NCBI RefSeq assembly: GCF_938030785.1
Contig: NZ_CALHIK010000104.1
Location: 1 to 34,479 of the forward strand
Length of the DNA: 34,479 nucleotides
From: an uncultured Campylobacter sp.
Lineage (GTDB): Bacteria > Campylobacterota > Campylobacteria > Campylobacterales > Campylobacteraceae
Reading direction: 5' to 3'
Both the position numbers and the translations under genes were made by a program. This document shows, piece after piece, positions 25,939 to 34,479 of the stretch; the stretch's first letter is position 1; every line of letters begins with the position of its first letter. The notes below the pieces were generated by a model, which made no database searches, was not told where the DNA came from, and worked only from the letters and a program-made list of their open reading frames with translations.

Positions 25939-27693
25939 TTGCGAAGTCATTACTGCACGGATTTGAGTAAAAAGGACATCGGCAAAAATGTAACCGTATG
26001 CGGCTGGGTAAATTCCTACCGCGACCACGGCGGCGTTATTTTCATAGATTTGCGCGACCGAAGCGGCTTGCTTCAGCTCGTGTGCGATCCCAAAGATAGC
26101 AAAAAAGCGTATGAAATTGCAAACGAAGTACGAAACGAATTTGTCCTAAAAGCCGTCGGCAAGGTCCGAGCTCGCGGCGAAGGGCTGGAAAATCCAAATT
26201 TAAAAACCGGCGACATCGAAGTCGTGGTAGAAGACCTACAGATCGAAAATCCAAGCAAACCGCTTCCTTTCGTAATCGGCGATAAAAGCGTCAATGAGGA
26301 AACGAAGCTGAAATACCGCTTTTTGGATCTGCGTGCCGATGGAAGCTTCGATAAATTTAAGATGCGCTCCAAGGCCGCGATCGCCGCGCGAAATGCGCTC
26401 GATAGGCTCGGCTTTGTAGAGGTCGAAACGCCGATCTTAACGCGCGCGACGCCCGAGGGCGCTAGGGATTATCTGGTGCCTAGCCGCGTCTATCCGGGCA
26501 GCTTCTACGCGCTTCCGCAAAGTCCGCAGCTTTTCAAGCAGCTTTTGATGTGCTCGGGCTTTGATAAATATTTCCAGATCGCGCGCTGCTTCCGCGACGA
26601 AGACCTCCGCGCCGACCGCCAGCCGGAATTTACGCAGATCGATATTGAGATGAGCTTCAACACCCAATACGACGTAATGAACGTAGCTGAGGAGGTTTTA
26701 AAGGACATTTTCAAATCCTGCGGCCGCGAGATCGTCACTCCTTTTAGACATATGGAGTATAAAGACGCGATGGAGCTTTACGGCAGCGACAAGCCCGATC
26801 TGCGCTACGATATGCCTTTCATCGACGTAGCCGATATTTTTGAAAAATCGAGCAACGAAATTTTTTCAAATTTAGCCAAGGATCGTAAAGCCAACCGCGT
26901 AAAAGCTCTGAAAGTCGAGGGCGGCGATCTAAAATTTAGCAAACGGCAGATGCAAGGCTTTGAGGAATACGTTAAAAAATTCGGCGCGCAAGGCCTTGCG
27001 TTTATCCAAGTAAAAGAGGATGGGCTGAAGGGGCCGCTGGTAAAATTCTTTGAAAAAAGCGAGCTGGACGAACTCATCAAACGCTGCGAGCTTAAAGTCG
27101 GCGACGTCGTATTTTTCGGCGCGGGCAAAAAGAAAATCGTGCTTGATTATATGGGCAGATTTAGAATTTTCCTCGCAAACGAGCTTGGTCTGATCGATCC
27201 GAACAGGCTTGAGTTTTTGTGGGTCGTAAATTTCCCTATGTTTGAGCAAAACGACGACGGCAGCTACTCCGCGATGCACCATCCTTTCACTATGCCGAAC
27301 AATCCCGACGAGCCTGATTTAGAGGATATTACCTCGATTGCCTACGACGTCGTGCTAAACGGCATCGAGCTTGGCGGCGGTAGCATCAGGATCCACAAGG
27401 CGGACATTCAAGAAAAGGTCTTTAGGCTGCTTAAGATCGAGCCTGCGGAGCAGAGGGAGAAATTCGGCTTCCTGCTCGACGCGCTAAGCTTCGGCGCGCC
27501 TCCGCACGGAGGTATCGCGATTGGCTTTGATAGGCTGATGATGCTGGTTACCGGCTCAAGCAGTATCCGCGAGGTTATCGCGTTTCCTAAAACGCAGCGC
27601 GCGCAGTGTCCGCTTACCAAAGCCCCTAGCGTCGTTACAGACGAGCAGCTTCGCGAGCTAGGTCTCAGGCTTCATAAGAAGGAGCAAAAATGA
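25939..27693 (+). CDS. aspS: Aspartate--tRNA ligase
   Basis: 584 residues, bacterial type. It starts with TTG, 6 bases after AAAGGAG. Domains: N-terminal OB-fold anticodon-binding domain (about 1-100, [18 protein letters not shown]), class II catalytic core with motif 1 ([21 protein letters not shown], about 155-175), motif 2 ([19 protein letters not shown], about 216-234), the bacterial GAD insertion (about 285-420) and motif 3 ([15 protein letters not shown], about 525-539). Most Campylobacter use this enzyme as a non-discriminating AspRS together with GatCAB, but that cannot be settled here. The stop overlaps the adk start (ATGA), so the two genes are coupled. Confidence 0.97.
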   Translation: MRSHYCTDLSKKDIGKNVTVCGWVNSYRDHGGVIFIDLRDRSGLLQLVCDPKDSKKAYEIANEVRNEFVLKAVGKVRARGEGLENPNLKTGDIEVVVEDLQIENPSKPLPFVIGDKSVNEETKLKYRFLDLRADGSFDKFKMRSKAAIAARNALDRLGFVEVETPILTRATPEGARDYLVPSRVYPGSFYALPQSPQLFKQLLMCSGFDKYFQIARCFRDEDLRADRQPEFTQIDIEMSFNTQYDVMNVAEEVLKDIFKSCGREIVTPFRHMEYKDAMELYGSDKPDLRYDMPFIDVADIFEKSSNEIFSNLAKDRKANRVKALKVEGGDLKFSKRQMQGFEEYVKKFGAQGLAFIQVKEDGLKGPLVKFFEKSELDELIKRCELKVGDVVFFGAGKKKIVLDYMGRFRIFLANELGLIDPNRLEFLWVVNFPMFEQNDDGSYSAMHHPFTMPNNPDEPDLEDITSIAYDVVLNGIELGGGSIRIHKADIQEKVFRLLKIEPAEQREKFGFLLDALSFGAPPHGGIAIGFDRLMMLVTGSSSIREVIAFPKTQRAQCPLTKAPSVVTDEQLRELGLRLHKKEQK

Positions 27694-28271
27694 AAAGCCT
27701 TTTTCTAATCATTGGCGCTCCTGGCAGCGGCAAAACGACCGATGCGAGCATGATCGCTCAGATGAATCAAAGCATCGAGCACTACTCCACAGGCGATCTG
27801 CTGCGTGCCGAGGTAGCAAGCGGCAGCGCTCTTGGTAGGCAGATAGACGGCTTCATCTCTAAAGGCAATCTCGTGCCGCTTGATATCGTCGTAAATGCTA
27901 TCGTTAGCGCAATTAAAAGCTCACCTAAAGACTTCATCATCATCGACGGCTATCCAAGAAGCGTCGAGCAGATGAGCAAACTAGACGAGGTGCTGCGAGG
28001 AGACGATGATGTAAATCTTAGCGCGGTAATCGAGGTATGCGTTAGCGAGGAGGTCGCCAAGGAGCGTGTTTTAGGACGCGCTCGCGGAGCGGACGATAAC
28101 GAGGAAGTCTTTAAAAACCGCATGGCGGTATTTTCAGAGCCGATCGAGGATATCCGTAAATTTTACGGCGACGCGGGCGTATTTTACAGCGTAAACGGCG
28201 AGCGCACGGTCGAGGAGATCGTAGCGGACATAAACGCTATAATCGCCGCGCAGATCGAAAAACTGGGCTAG
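27690..28271 (+). CDS. adk: Adenylate kinase
   Basis: 193 residues, the short form lacking the long zinc-type LID. It converts AMP and ATP to two ADP in the cytoplasm. Walker A is GAPGSGKTT (about 9-17); the AMP-binding segment is [16 protein letters not shown] (about 34-49); [12 protein letters not shown] (about 84-95) follows; the short LID and downstream arginines are in [18 protein letters not shown]. The start overlaps the aspS stop by 4 bases. In C. jejuni I recall aspS-adk-ppa in a row (Cj0640c-Cj0638c); here a small OB-fold gene sits between adk and ppa. Confidence 0.96.
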   Translation: MKSLFLIIGAPGSGKTTDASMIAQMNQSIEHYSTGDLLRAEVASGSALGRQIDGFISKGNLVPLDIVVNAIVSAIKSSPKDFIIIDGYPRSVEQMSKLDEVLRGDDDVNLSAVIEVCVSEEVAKERVLGRARGADDNEEVFKNRMAVFSEPIEDIRKFYGDAGVFYSVNGERTVEEIVADINAIIAAQIEKLG

Positions 28272-28542
28272 CGCGCTTGGATGGCGACTTAAATTTTAAG
28301 CGCTTCCGGCTCCTTTTTTGCATCGCAAGCGGTACAGATCGCGCTTAAATTTAACGCGCCTCTGTGCGAGCGCGCCTTTAAATTTATAGCTTGCCGTTGC
28401 GCTAGATAGCCAAATTTTAAGCGTAAATTTAAGCAGCTCGCGCCGCAAATTTAATGCGAGCATCAAATTGCAAGCGGTTTTTAAATTTAATAAAATTTCA
28501 GATCTGTTTGCGAACGCAGAGATTAAAATTTTAAGGATAGAT

Positions 28543-28899
28543 ATGGTTAGAAAATTTTTACTTAGTATGGCTTTATGTGCGGCTGCATTCGGCGCGGGCG
28601 GGTTCGTCCCGAGCGGCTCCGCGGCGCAAACTCAGCCGTCGAGCGTCAAAGAGGCGCTTACATTAAGAGATGATTCTTTTGTCACGATCGACGGCAAGAT
28701 AAAATCTCAACTCAGACACGAGCATTATAGATTTGTGGATCAAAACGGCGATAGCATCGAGGTTGAGATCGATGATGACGTTTGGCGCGGCGTGAGCGTG
28801 GATGAAAATACGCTCGTGCGAATTAGCGGCGAGATCGACAAAGATTTTACCAAAACGACGATAGACGTGAAAAATATCAAAATTTTAAATTCTAAATAA
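28543..28899 (+). CDS. YgiW/YdeI-type OB-fold periplasmic protein
   Basis: 118 residues from ATG 28543 after AAGGAT; a longer in-frame start at 28468 is rejected because it would bury the signal peptide. The signal peptide is MVRKFLLSMALCAAAFGAGG. The rest (about 28-118) is a bacterial OB-fold domain: SVKEALTLRDDSFVTIDGKI, LRHEHYRFVDQNGDSIEVEID, then VRISGEIDKDFTKTTIDVKNIKIL. Relatives such as YgiW and YdeI in enteric bacteria are linked to stress tolerance, with ligand unknown. It sits between adk and ppa, 9 bases before ppa, so it may share the operon. Confidence 0.85.
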   Translation: MVRKFLLSMALCAAAFGAGGFVPSGSAAQTQPSSVKEALTLRDDSFVTIDGKIKSQLRHEHYRFVDQNGDSIEVEIDDDVWRGVSVDENTLVRISGEIDKDFTKTTIDVKNIKILNSK

Positions 28900-28908
28900 A
28901 GGAAAACT

Positions 28909-29427
28909 ATGGATCTTTCAAAGATAAAAGTGGGCTCAAACCCCGACAAAATCAATGCAGTGATCGAGATCCCTTACGGCTCGAATATCAAATACGAGAT
29001 CGACAAAGCAAGCGGTGCGCTCTGCGTAGATCGCGTGCTCTACGGCGCGATGTTTTATCCCGCAAACTACGGCTTCGTGCCCAATACCTTGGCCGACGAC
29101 GGCGATCCTGCGGATGTTTTGGTTCTAAACGAATACCCGCTTGCCGCCGGTAGCGTGATCCCATGCCGTCTAATCGGTGTTTTGATGATGGAGGACGAAA
29201 GCGGCATGGACGAGAAGCTGCTTGCCGTGCCGGTTAGCAAGATCGATCCGCGATATGAGGGCATTAAATCTATCTCCGATCTGCCTAAAGCGACGCTGGA
29301 TAAGATCAAAAATTTCTTCGAAACCTACAAGCTTTTAGAGCCGAATAAATGGGTCAAAGTAAAGGATTTCGCAAGCGCCGCCGAGGCGGAGAAAATCCTT
29401 GATAAAGCGATCAAGGCTTATAAATAA
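28909..29427 (+). CDS. ppa: Inorganic pyrophosphatase
   Basis: 172 residues, family I soluble enzyme. It hydrolyses pyrophosphate to phosphate, pulling forward reactions such as tRNA charging and nucleotide synthesis. The metal-binding signature DDGDPADVLVLNEYP (about 64-78) is intact, preceded by YGAMFYPANYGFVPNTLA and the N-terminal IEIPYGSNIKYEID. The start follows AAAGGAAAACT. It is the last gene of the aspS-adk-OB-fold-ppa run and is followed by a clean hairpin terminator. Confidence 0.97.
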   Translation: MDLSKIKVGSNPDKINAVIEIPYGSNIKYEIDKASGALCVDRVLYGAMFYPANYGFVPNTLADDGDPADVLVLNEYPLAAGSVIPCRLIGVLMMEDESGMDEKLLAVPVSKIDPRYEGIKSISDLPKATLDKIKNFFETYKLLEPNKWVKVKDFASAAEAEKILDKAIKAYK

Positions 29428-30000
29428 TACATTTTTGCGCGCTCGGCGCTAAAATTTAATCAAAATTTGACCGATCCACTCGGTCAAATTTATCGTTAAA
29501 TTTTAATTCTACAAATTTTCAAATTTTAAAATATTTTAAATTCCGTGCAAATTTTAACCGTAGCCCGCGCTTGGTTTTTTATCGCTTATTTTTTGGCGGT
29601 TAAGCCAAGCGGCTTTGGATTTATTTAATAAAGATTTTTTAAAACTACATTGCGTGAAATGGTGCTACGGGGATCGGAGCCTTATACGTTAACAACGGAG
29701 AAATTCCGCGAGCTAAAGGCTCCATATAGACCGCAGTTAAAATTAGAAATTCGCTATCTTGATTTTGAAAGAGATCGCGGGCGTCATTGCAAAATTACAA
29801 AGCTGATGTCATCACAGACAAGAGCCTTTGGTCTGCCGTACTACGTAAAAATTTAAAATTTACACGCTGCATAAAATTCGGAAATCTAAATGATGCCAAA
29901 TGATTTACTATCGCCATCTTTTTAAATTTAGTAATAAATCTATAAATTTTGATTCCAAAGGCTTTTGTTTTAATAAGACGTCAAACACTTGATTAAATTT
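29428..30000. other. Intergenic region between ppa and the TonB receptor
   Basis: 573 bases between two convergent genes. It holds the ppa terminator and AT-rich tracts. An open frame at 29659-29856 (65 codons from ATG) has no ribosome binding site and no recognised similarity; I do not call it a gene. No clear terminator for the receptor gene was seen. Confidence 0.55.
29463..29491 (+). terminator. Terminator after ppa
   Basis: AAATTTGACCGA (29463-29474) and TCGGTCAAATTT (29480-29491) form a perfect 12-bp stem with a 5-base loop, 35 bases after the ppa stop. The A and T ends make it usable in both directions. Confidence 0.8.
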
Positions 30001-32991
30001 TTAAAACTGAAACTCCCATGTGAGTTTATAGTTCCTACCCGGCGAGTAAAAGCGGTTGATGCCAAGCCCTGTTTCTTGATCTATCAGATTGCTAGTTCCA
30101 AAAGGCCTTATTGATCTGGCGCTTTCCCAAGTGATATATTTGCGATCGGTTATATTATATGCGCCTGCACGAAGAGTTAGATATTTGATCGGCTTTACAT
30201 ATGTTACGAAGTCTATCGTGGTATATCCGCCGCTTCTCCATTCCACTTCGCTATTGCTTACAGGTTTGCCGTTTACGATTTTGCCGCTTCGCGCTTGCTC
30301 ATACCAATACATATTATAGGTGTCGTCTCCTTTTTTTGCAGCTACCGCAGTTACAAATAGATCTGCGCCGAATTTATCGCCTGGGCTTTGGTAGCTTACA
30401 CTATAAACCGCCGTTCTAGGCTGGATTGCATTCATCGGAGTATCTATTTTGCCATTGCCTATGTCCATTCTACCCTTTTGGATACTTAGCTTGTATCCAA
30501 TGCTAAAACCCTGCAATGGCTGCCAAATTTGATCCAAAGCCAGTCTTGAATCTATCTCTATTCCTCTTACTCTTGCTTTTGGACGATTTACGTTTTGATA
30601 CACAGAGGTAGGCATTGTACTTCCGCCGTTCCCGTAAGGAAGCTGGAATTCCCCCCTATATTGTAAATCTATAAAATTCCTATAATCCGTTTGGAATAAA
30701 TTTAATGTAACGAAGCTTGGCGAATTATGAAACGTAAAGGCAATCTCTTTAGTCTTTGCCGTTTCTTTTTTCAAATCCAAATTCGGATATATCGAAAAAT
30801 CCGGATGCTGGAAAGTGAAGTAAATTTCGTCCGAAGTAGGCGCCCTAAATCCGTTTGCATATTTAAGCTGAAGCCTGAAAAAATCAAGTGGATCGATGCT
30901 TGTAGATAAAGAATATGAATTTGCCGAATATTTTCTCTTCTGAGAAGCTAAATATACGGTGTTGGCTTCCGCATTTGCATTTTTATGCGCCTTTATCTCA
31001 TCACTAGACGGTGTACCGGGAAGTGGAGTATAAGGAACAAACATTCCGATAAATAGATCAGTTGGAATTTTTGGGGTAACGCCTGGGGTATATGATGGAT
31101 TGTGTTTAACCTTATCATACCTATAATTAAGATCAAAGGCTAAAACATCGTTTATACGAAAGTCATCTCCCACATAAAGCGCTCCGGTTTTGGTCTCAAC
31201 CGGAATAAGAAAACTAAACGGTTCATCTGCGTGGCCGCAAGAATTATTATAAGAAGAAGCGTTGGTGTATGATTGGCATTTTTCTGGATACCAAGTGCCT
31301 AATATGGGAAACTTAGGATTCGTATTTCTAACTCCGGCAAAATATTTAGCCCACCATTGCTTATTTTGAGGAGAATAACCCGCTTTATTTATCATACTTT
31401 TATCGCTTTTGCTATAGAGTCCGCCATAGCTTAGAGAGTGTTCCGTACTTTTTATCTGAAAATCTTTTGTAAGATCAAGATTAAACTGCTTAGTATCGGT
31501 ATTTAAATCTCTATCTTTCCAGTTATTTTCTACATATCCGTTTTCACTAGGTAAAAGTACTTGATCCGAGCCAACGGGTGATAATTTACCGTAATTGCCT
31601 TTGCTATAAGGTGTAGTTATTTTGTTTATGGAATATGTTTTATATGTGCCGCTATCGGTATCAAAAAGAGTCATACCTTTAGAACAATCATATTCATCAC
31701 AATTTACGTAAACATCATCATTAGGTTTATAACTACTATACGCGTCCGTATTTAATATATGAGGTTCATTTTTTGGATTATCCGGATCTGAAAAATCAAA
31801 TTGACTATCTACTAATGTAGGCATAAATCCCCACTTTAGCCATGTCTTTACTTCTCCTCCGTATTTATCTACCATTTTTCCGTTTTCGTTTATATGTAGA
31901 CCGGACGGATTTGAAATACCCGCGCAGTTATCGCCCTCGCAATATTCGTCCGTTCTTGCCTTTAGTTTAATACGTTGCTTATTGTAGCTAAATTTCAGGC
32001 TATCCCATAAAGGCGTTTCATCGAAATTTTCGTAAGAAAACGAGTAATTCTTTCTTTCGCTTGTATCGTTAGTGTGTCGTATATCGTTAGTCAATGCTCC
32101 CCAAGGGGTTTGCGTATTGTAAAGAGCGAATTGATTTGACCAATCCGTTCCTTCCGATTTTATATTAGACTTATCGTATCCTAAGCTAAATCTATCGGTA
32201 TCGGTAGGCTGAAAGCCAAATTTTACCAATGTGCTTTTTTTGTAAATTCTATACGGATCGGGCTTTTCCCTAACTTTTCTGATGACGGTTGGGTCATAGT
32301 CTTTATAACCCCAGTTTTTTAGTTCATGTCCTTCTCTATCGGTGTGAATAGCCAAGAGATCAAACCATTTAAACCGAACTGCAGCTGCGTGGCTTTGCCA
32401 GTTTTGTCTATCTGCGCTTTGATACCCGCGTTTAAATCCGTAATACCAATCCTTCTCCGTTAGATAGTCTCTCGCATCCTTTGTCTCAAACGCCACAGAA
32501 CCACCTAGCGCGCCCGAGCCTCTTTTTACCGAATCTGCACCTTTAGTGATATCTACCTGTCTTACGTTTTCAACCTCAACGCCGTTTCTAGTGTTATTAA
32601 AGTTTCCGTATCCTTCAAATAGATCTTTAAAACCTTGCGAGCTTAACGTTTCTGCTTGGCGAAGTCCATCAATACTTATATCTACACGGTTTTCATCCAC
32701 GCCGCGGATCGAATAACCACTAGCACCGAATCTTCCGCTTTCGACAACTGAAACGCCGGTTTCGTGACGAACCATATCTCTACTATCGCTAACTTGCTCT
32801 TTGGCAAGTTGCTTGGAGCTCTTTTTGGTTTCGCCGACTTTTTTGGTAAGCGGGTCGCTTTCTACGTTTCCCGTAACATTGATCTGCCCCAAATCTTGGG
32901 AGCCACCTTCGCTATCGTCTTGCGCAGCTAAAGTGACTGCACATAAACATAGCGTACCTATAGCCGCAACAGAAAGCCTAAGTAAGCTCAT
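30001..32991 (-). CDS. TonB-dependent receptor, haemoglobin/transferrin/lactoferrin family
   Basis: 996 residues. Signal peptide MSLLRLSVAAIGTLCLCAVTLAAQ; a likely TonB box GQINVTG near residue 35; plug domain about 60-190 with YSIRGVDENRVDISIDGLRQ, the family hallmark GFKDLFEGYGNFNNTRNGVE and ITKGADSVKRGSGALGGSVAFETKDARDYL; then a 22-strand barrel ending in Phe (RNYKLTWEFQF). This signature is shared by HmbR/HgbA-type haemoglobin and TbpA/LbpA-type receptors, so the ligand is probably a host iron or haem protein; which one is not decided. Three loop cysteine pairs (YCEGDNC, NCDEYDC, KCQSYTNASSYNNSC) are notable. Visibly AT-richer than neighbours and standing alone, which suggests transfer. 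AAAGGATCGAA precedes the start. Confidence 0.92.
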   Translation of the reverse strand: MSLLRLSVAAIGTLCLCAVTLAAQDDSEGGSQDLGQINVTGNVESDPLTKKVGETKKSSKQLAKEQVSDSRDMVRHETGVSVVESGRFGASGYSIRGVDENRVDISIDGLRQAETLSSQGFKDLFEGYGNFNNTRNGVEVENVRQVDITKGADSVKRGSGALGGSVAFETKDARDYLTEKDWYYGFKRGYQSADRQNWQSHAAAVRFKWFDLLAIHTDREGHELKNWGYKDYDPTVIRKVREKPDPYRIYKKSTLVKFGFQPTDTDRFSLGYDKSNIKSEGTDWSNQFALYNTQTPWGALTNDIRHTNDTSERKNYSFSYENFDETPLWDSLKFSYNKQRIKLKARTDEYCEGDNCAGISNPSGLHINENGKMVDKYGGEVKTWLKWGFMPTLVDSQFDFSDPDNPKNEPHILNTDAYSSYKPNDDVYVNCDEYDCSKGMTLFDTDSGTYKTYSINKITTPYSKGNYGKLSPVGSDQVLLPSENGYVENNWKDRDLNTDTKQFNLDLTKDFQIKSTEHSLSYGGLYSKSDKSMINKAGYSPQNKQWWAKYFAGVRNTNPKFPILGTWYPEKCQSYTNASSYNNSCGHADEPFSFLIPVETKTGALYVGDDFRINDVLAFDLNYRYDKVKHNPSYTPGVTPKIPTDLFIGMFVPYTPLPGTPSSDEIKAHKNANAEANTVYLASQKRKYSANSYSLSTSIDPLDFFRLQLKYANGFRAPTSDEIYFTFQHPDFSIYPNLDLKKETAKTKEIAFTFHNSPSFVTLNLFQTDYRNFIDLQYRGEFQLPYGNGGSTMPTSVYQNVNRPKARVRGIEIDSRLALDQIWQPLQGFSIGYKLSIQKGRMDIGNGKIDTPMNAIQPRTAVYSVSYQSPGDKFGADLFVTAVAAKKGDDTYNMYWYEQARSGKIVNGKPVSNSEVEWRSGGYTTIDFVTYVKPIKYLTLRAGAYNITDRKYITWESARSIRPFGTSNLIDQETGLGINRFYSPGRNYKLTWEFQF

Positions 32992-33495
32992 TTCGATCCT
33001 TTTATAATACTATTTCTCATATGCGTTATTAAAAGAGGCGCTATAATAGTGAAAAATTCTTTAAATTTAAATTAAAAAGAATTTATTTATCATTTATAAT
33101 TATGGAACTTAATTAAGTTTAAAGAATTCCCCAGTCTTGCGCATCTATCTCTTAAATTTACGTTTTTTAAAATTACAAATTTTTACTTTAAATTTTAAAG
33201 TTTTTTATGAAATTCTAAACGATGATGGGGTAAATAAATTTTGAAATTTTAAGTTAAAAAATTTGAAAATTTTATCATAAGTAAGCGGAATTTTATCTAC
33301 GCTCGTAGTATTTCGGGCATCATGCGGGTCGGCATTTTTACGAAGCTGCGCCCTGCAAAATTTATAAAATTTCGAATTTCCGTAAATTTACTCAAGCGTT
33401 TGCGGCGCAAAATTCCTCATTTAGCATTTATAAGCTCGGCTTGCGTGTGGGCTAGGTCCGTAGATAGCCCAAGACGGCGCAAAATTTCTAGGCGC
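32992..33495. other. Intergenic region upstream of the TonB receptor
   Basis: 504 bases between two minus-strand genes. The left part holds the receptor promoter and possible Fur site; the rest is very AT-rich with TTTAAATTT tracts. No gene is supported; a 66-codon open frame at 33322-33522 has no other support. Confidence 0.6.
33086..33104 (-). promoter_or_regulatory. Possible Fur box of the TonB receptor gene
   Basis: The minus strand reads CATAATTATAAATGATAAA, matching 11 of 19 positions of the consensus GATAATGATAATCATTATC, nearly all in the left half. A TATTAT -10 candidate lies at 33048-33043, 52 bases before the start. Iron control is expected for such receptors, but the sequence match alone is weak. 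Confidence 0.3.
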
Positions 33496-34479
33496 CTAGC
33501 TCTCCTTCAAAAGCTTGGTTAGCGCCGTGCCGCTTTCGTCGTGTTTGCGGATGTTTTTATAAATTTTATTGAAATAAATTTCTAAAAATTCCTGATCGTC
33601 AATTTTCTCTTCGCCCTTTTTCGGCACGATCTTTCGGTACTCGCCGCTGCTTTGCAGCTCGAATGCGAGCTCATTGTCGCTTAGCTGAAGTTTTAAAATT
33701 TCTTTGAGCTTGTTTTGCAAATTTTCGTTGTAAATCGGGCTCATCAGCTCCAGCCTGCGCTCTAAATTTCGCGGCATCCAATCCGCGCTCGCGATGTATA
33801 GGCTGGGCTGCGCGTGCGCGAAATAAAAAATTCTAGCGTGCTCCAGGTATTTACCGACGATCGAGATCACGCGGATATTTTCGCTAACGCCCTTAAGCGC
33901 CGGGCGCAAGCAGCAGATGCCGCGCACGATGAGATCGATCTTTACGCCCGCAGCGCTTGCTTTATACAGCGCCTTGATCATATCGCCGTCGACAAGAGCG
34001 TTCATCTTAGCGATGATCCTGCCGGCAGAGCCTTTTTTCTCCTCGTTTTTTACCATCGCTAAGAGCCGCTCTTTGATCTGCATCGGCGACATAGCGAGGT
34101 TGTCAAGCTTGCGGTTTTTGTTGTAGCCCGAGAGGATGTGGAAGAAATTCGTCGTGTCCTTATCGAAGCGGTCGCCGCAGGTAAAAAAGCTCACGTCGGT
34201 GTAAATTTTAGCGCTCGAGCCGTTGTAGTTGCCCGTGCCTAGGTGGATATAAAATTTTAGCTTGCCGTCCTCTTTTTTGATGATCTGCGTTACCTTGGCG
34301 TGGACTTTAAAGCCCGTGATGCCGTAGATGACGTGCGCGCCCGCGTCTTCAAGCGCCTTCGCCCAGTGCAGGTTGTTTTCTTCATCAAACCTCGCCTTAA
34401 GCTCTACCATCACCGTTACCTGCTTGCCGTCGCTTGCGGCCTCGATCAGGCTCTGGACGATCGGGGAGTTTTTCTCCAC
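33496..34479 (-). CDS. ppk: Polyphosphate kinase, C-terminal part (cut by window edge)
   Basis: The last 327 residues of Ppk1; the N-terminal half lies beyond the window. Ppk makes long polyphosphate chains from ATP and in Campylobacter affects stress survival and virulence. Visible family stretches are [39 protein letters not shown] (with the His of the KVHAK motif), [11 protein letters not shown], the second phospholipase-D-like half with [14 protein letters not shown] and HARIFYF (the catalytic His region), and [17 protein letters not shown]. The frame is open to the window end; the first GTG there is not a true start. The tail [15 protein letters not shown] is normal. Confidence 0.95.
   Translation of the reverse strand: MEKNSPIVQSLIEAASDGKQVTVMVELKARFDEENNLHWAKALEDAGAHVIYGITGFKVHAKVTQIIKKEDGKLKFYIHLGTGNYNGSSAKIYTDVSFFTCGDRFDKDTTNFFHILSGYNKNRKLDNLAMSPMQIKERLLAMVKNEEKKGSAGRIIAKMNALVDGDMIKALYKASAAGVKIDLIVRGICCLRPALKGVSENIRVISIVGKYLEHARIFYFAHAQPSLYIASADWMPRNLERRLELMSPIYNENLQNKLKEILKLQLSDNELAFELQSSGEYRKIVPKKGEEKIDDQEFLEIYFNKIYKNIRKHDESGTALTKLLKES

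Noticed and set aside
29659..29856. 65-codon open frame after ppa (starts MVLRGSEPYTLTTEK)
   Set aside because: No ribosome binding site or promoter and no recognised family. It could be a remnant, but nothing supports this beyond an open frame.
33322..33522. 66-codon open frame upstream of the ppk stop
   Set aside because: Basic, without a ribosome binding site, and it runs into the end of ppk on the other strand.

Overview
The window looks like chromosomal DNA from a Campylobacter, most likely one of the more GC-rich, mainly oral species (C. gracilis / C. showae / C. rectus type). This rests on protein style, on the many AAATTT/TAAAATTT tracts in the spacers, on Campylobacter-type promoters (extended TGnTAAAAT -10 boxes), and on a block ppa-adk-aspS / nadK-recN-tatD-lytic transglycosylase-rlpA that I recall as the C. 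jejuni Cj0638-Cj0646 neighbourhood. The species is inference; no rRNA or tRNA gene was seen.

Left part (1-5.5 kb): a quinol-type nitric oxide reductase gene (norB) and a yqeY-like gene lie between two paralogous lipoprotein genes in opposite orientation, the second followed by an unknown two-helix membrane protein. A Crp/Fnr-type palindrome sits where a class II activator would bind upstream of norB. Next come a large AsmA-like envelope protein on the minus strand (5.9-8.1 kb) and the groES-groEL operon (8.3-10.2 kb), which has a full consensus sigma-70 promoter and a CIRCE operator for HrcA.

Middle (10.5-18 kb): a small exported Lys/Ser-rich protein, ispG (isoprenoid synthesis), an almost 1-kb non-coding gap full of degenerate AT-rich and other short repeats, then dnaB. 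This replicative helicase carries an unusual C-terminal extension of about 240 residues. An unknown polytopic membrane protein with a long Ala/Asn/Ser low-complexity stretch overlaps the end of dnaB.

18.4-20.5 kb is an AT-richer cluster of three secreted, cysteine-rich Sel1/Hcp-like repeat proteins. Between the second and third lies a decayed piece that keeps the tail of one family member and the start of another. 20.7-23.3 kb (minus) is a cell-wall operon (tatD, MltD-like lytic transglycosylase, rlpA) preceded by nadK-recN, which are divergent from aspS-adk-(OB-fold protein)-ppa. The right end holds an AT-richer gene for a TonB-dependent receptor of the haemoglobin/transferrin/lactoferrin family and the C-terminal part of polyphosphate kinase, cut by the window edge.

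Most of the window is core metabolism and envelope maintenance. The less ordinary items are the inverted lipoprotein pair around norB, the DnaB tail with its overlapping membrane-protein partner, the decaying Hcp-like array, and the lone haem/iron-type receptor. No CRISPR array, insertion sequence, prophage or clearly new multi-gene system was found.
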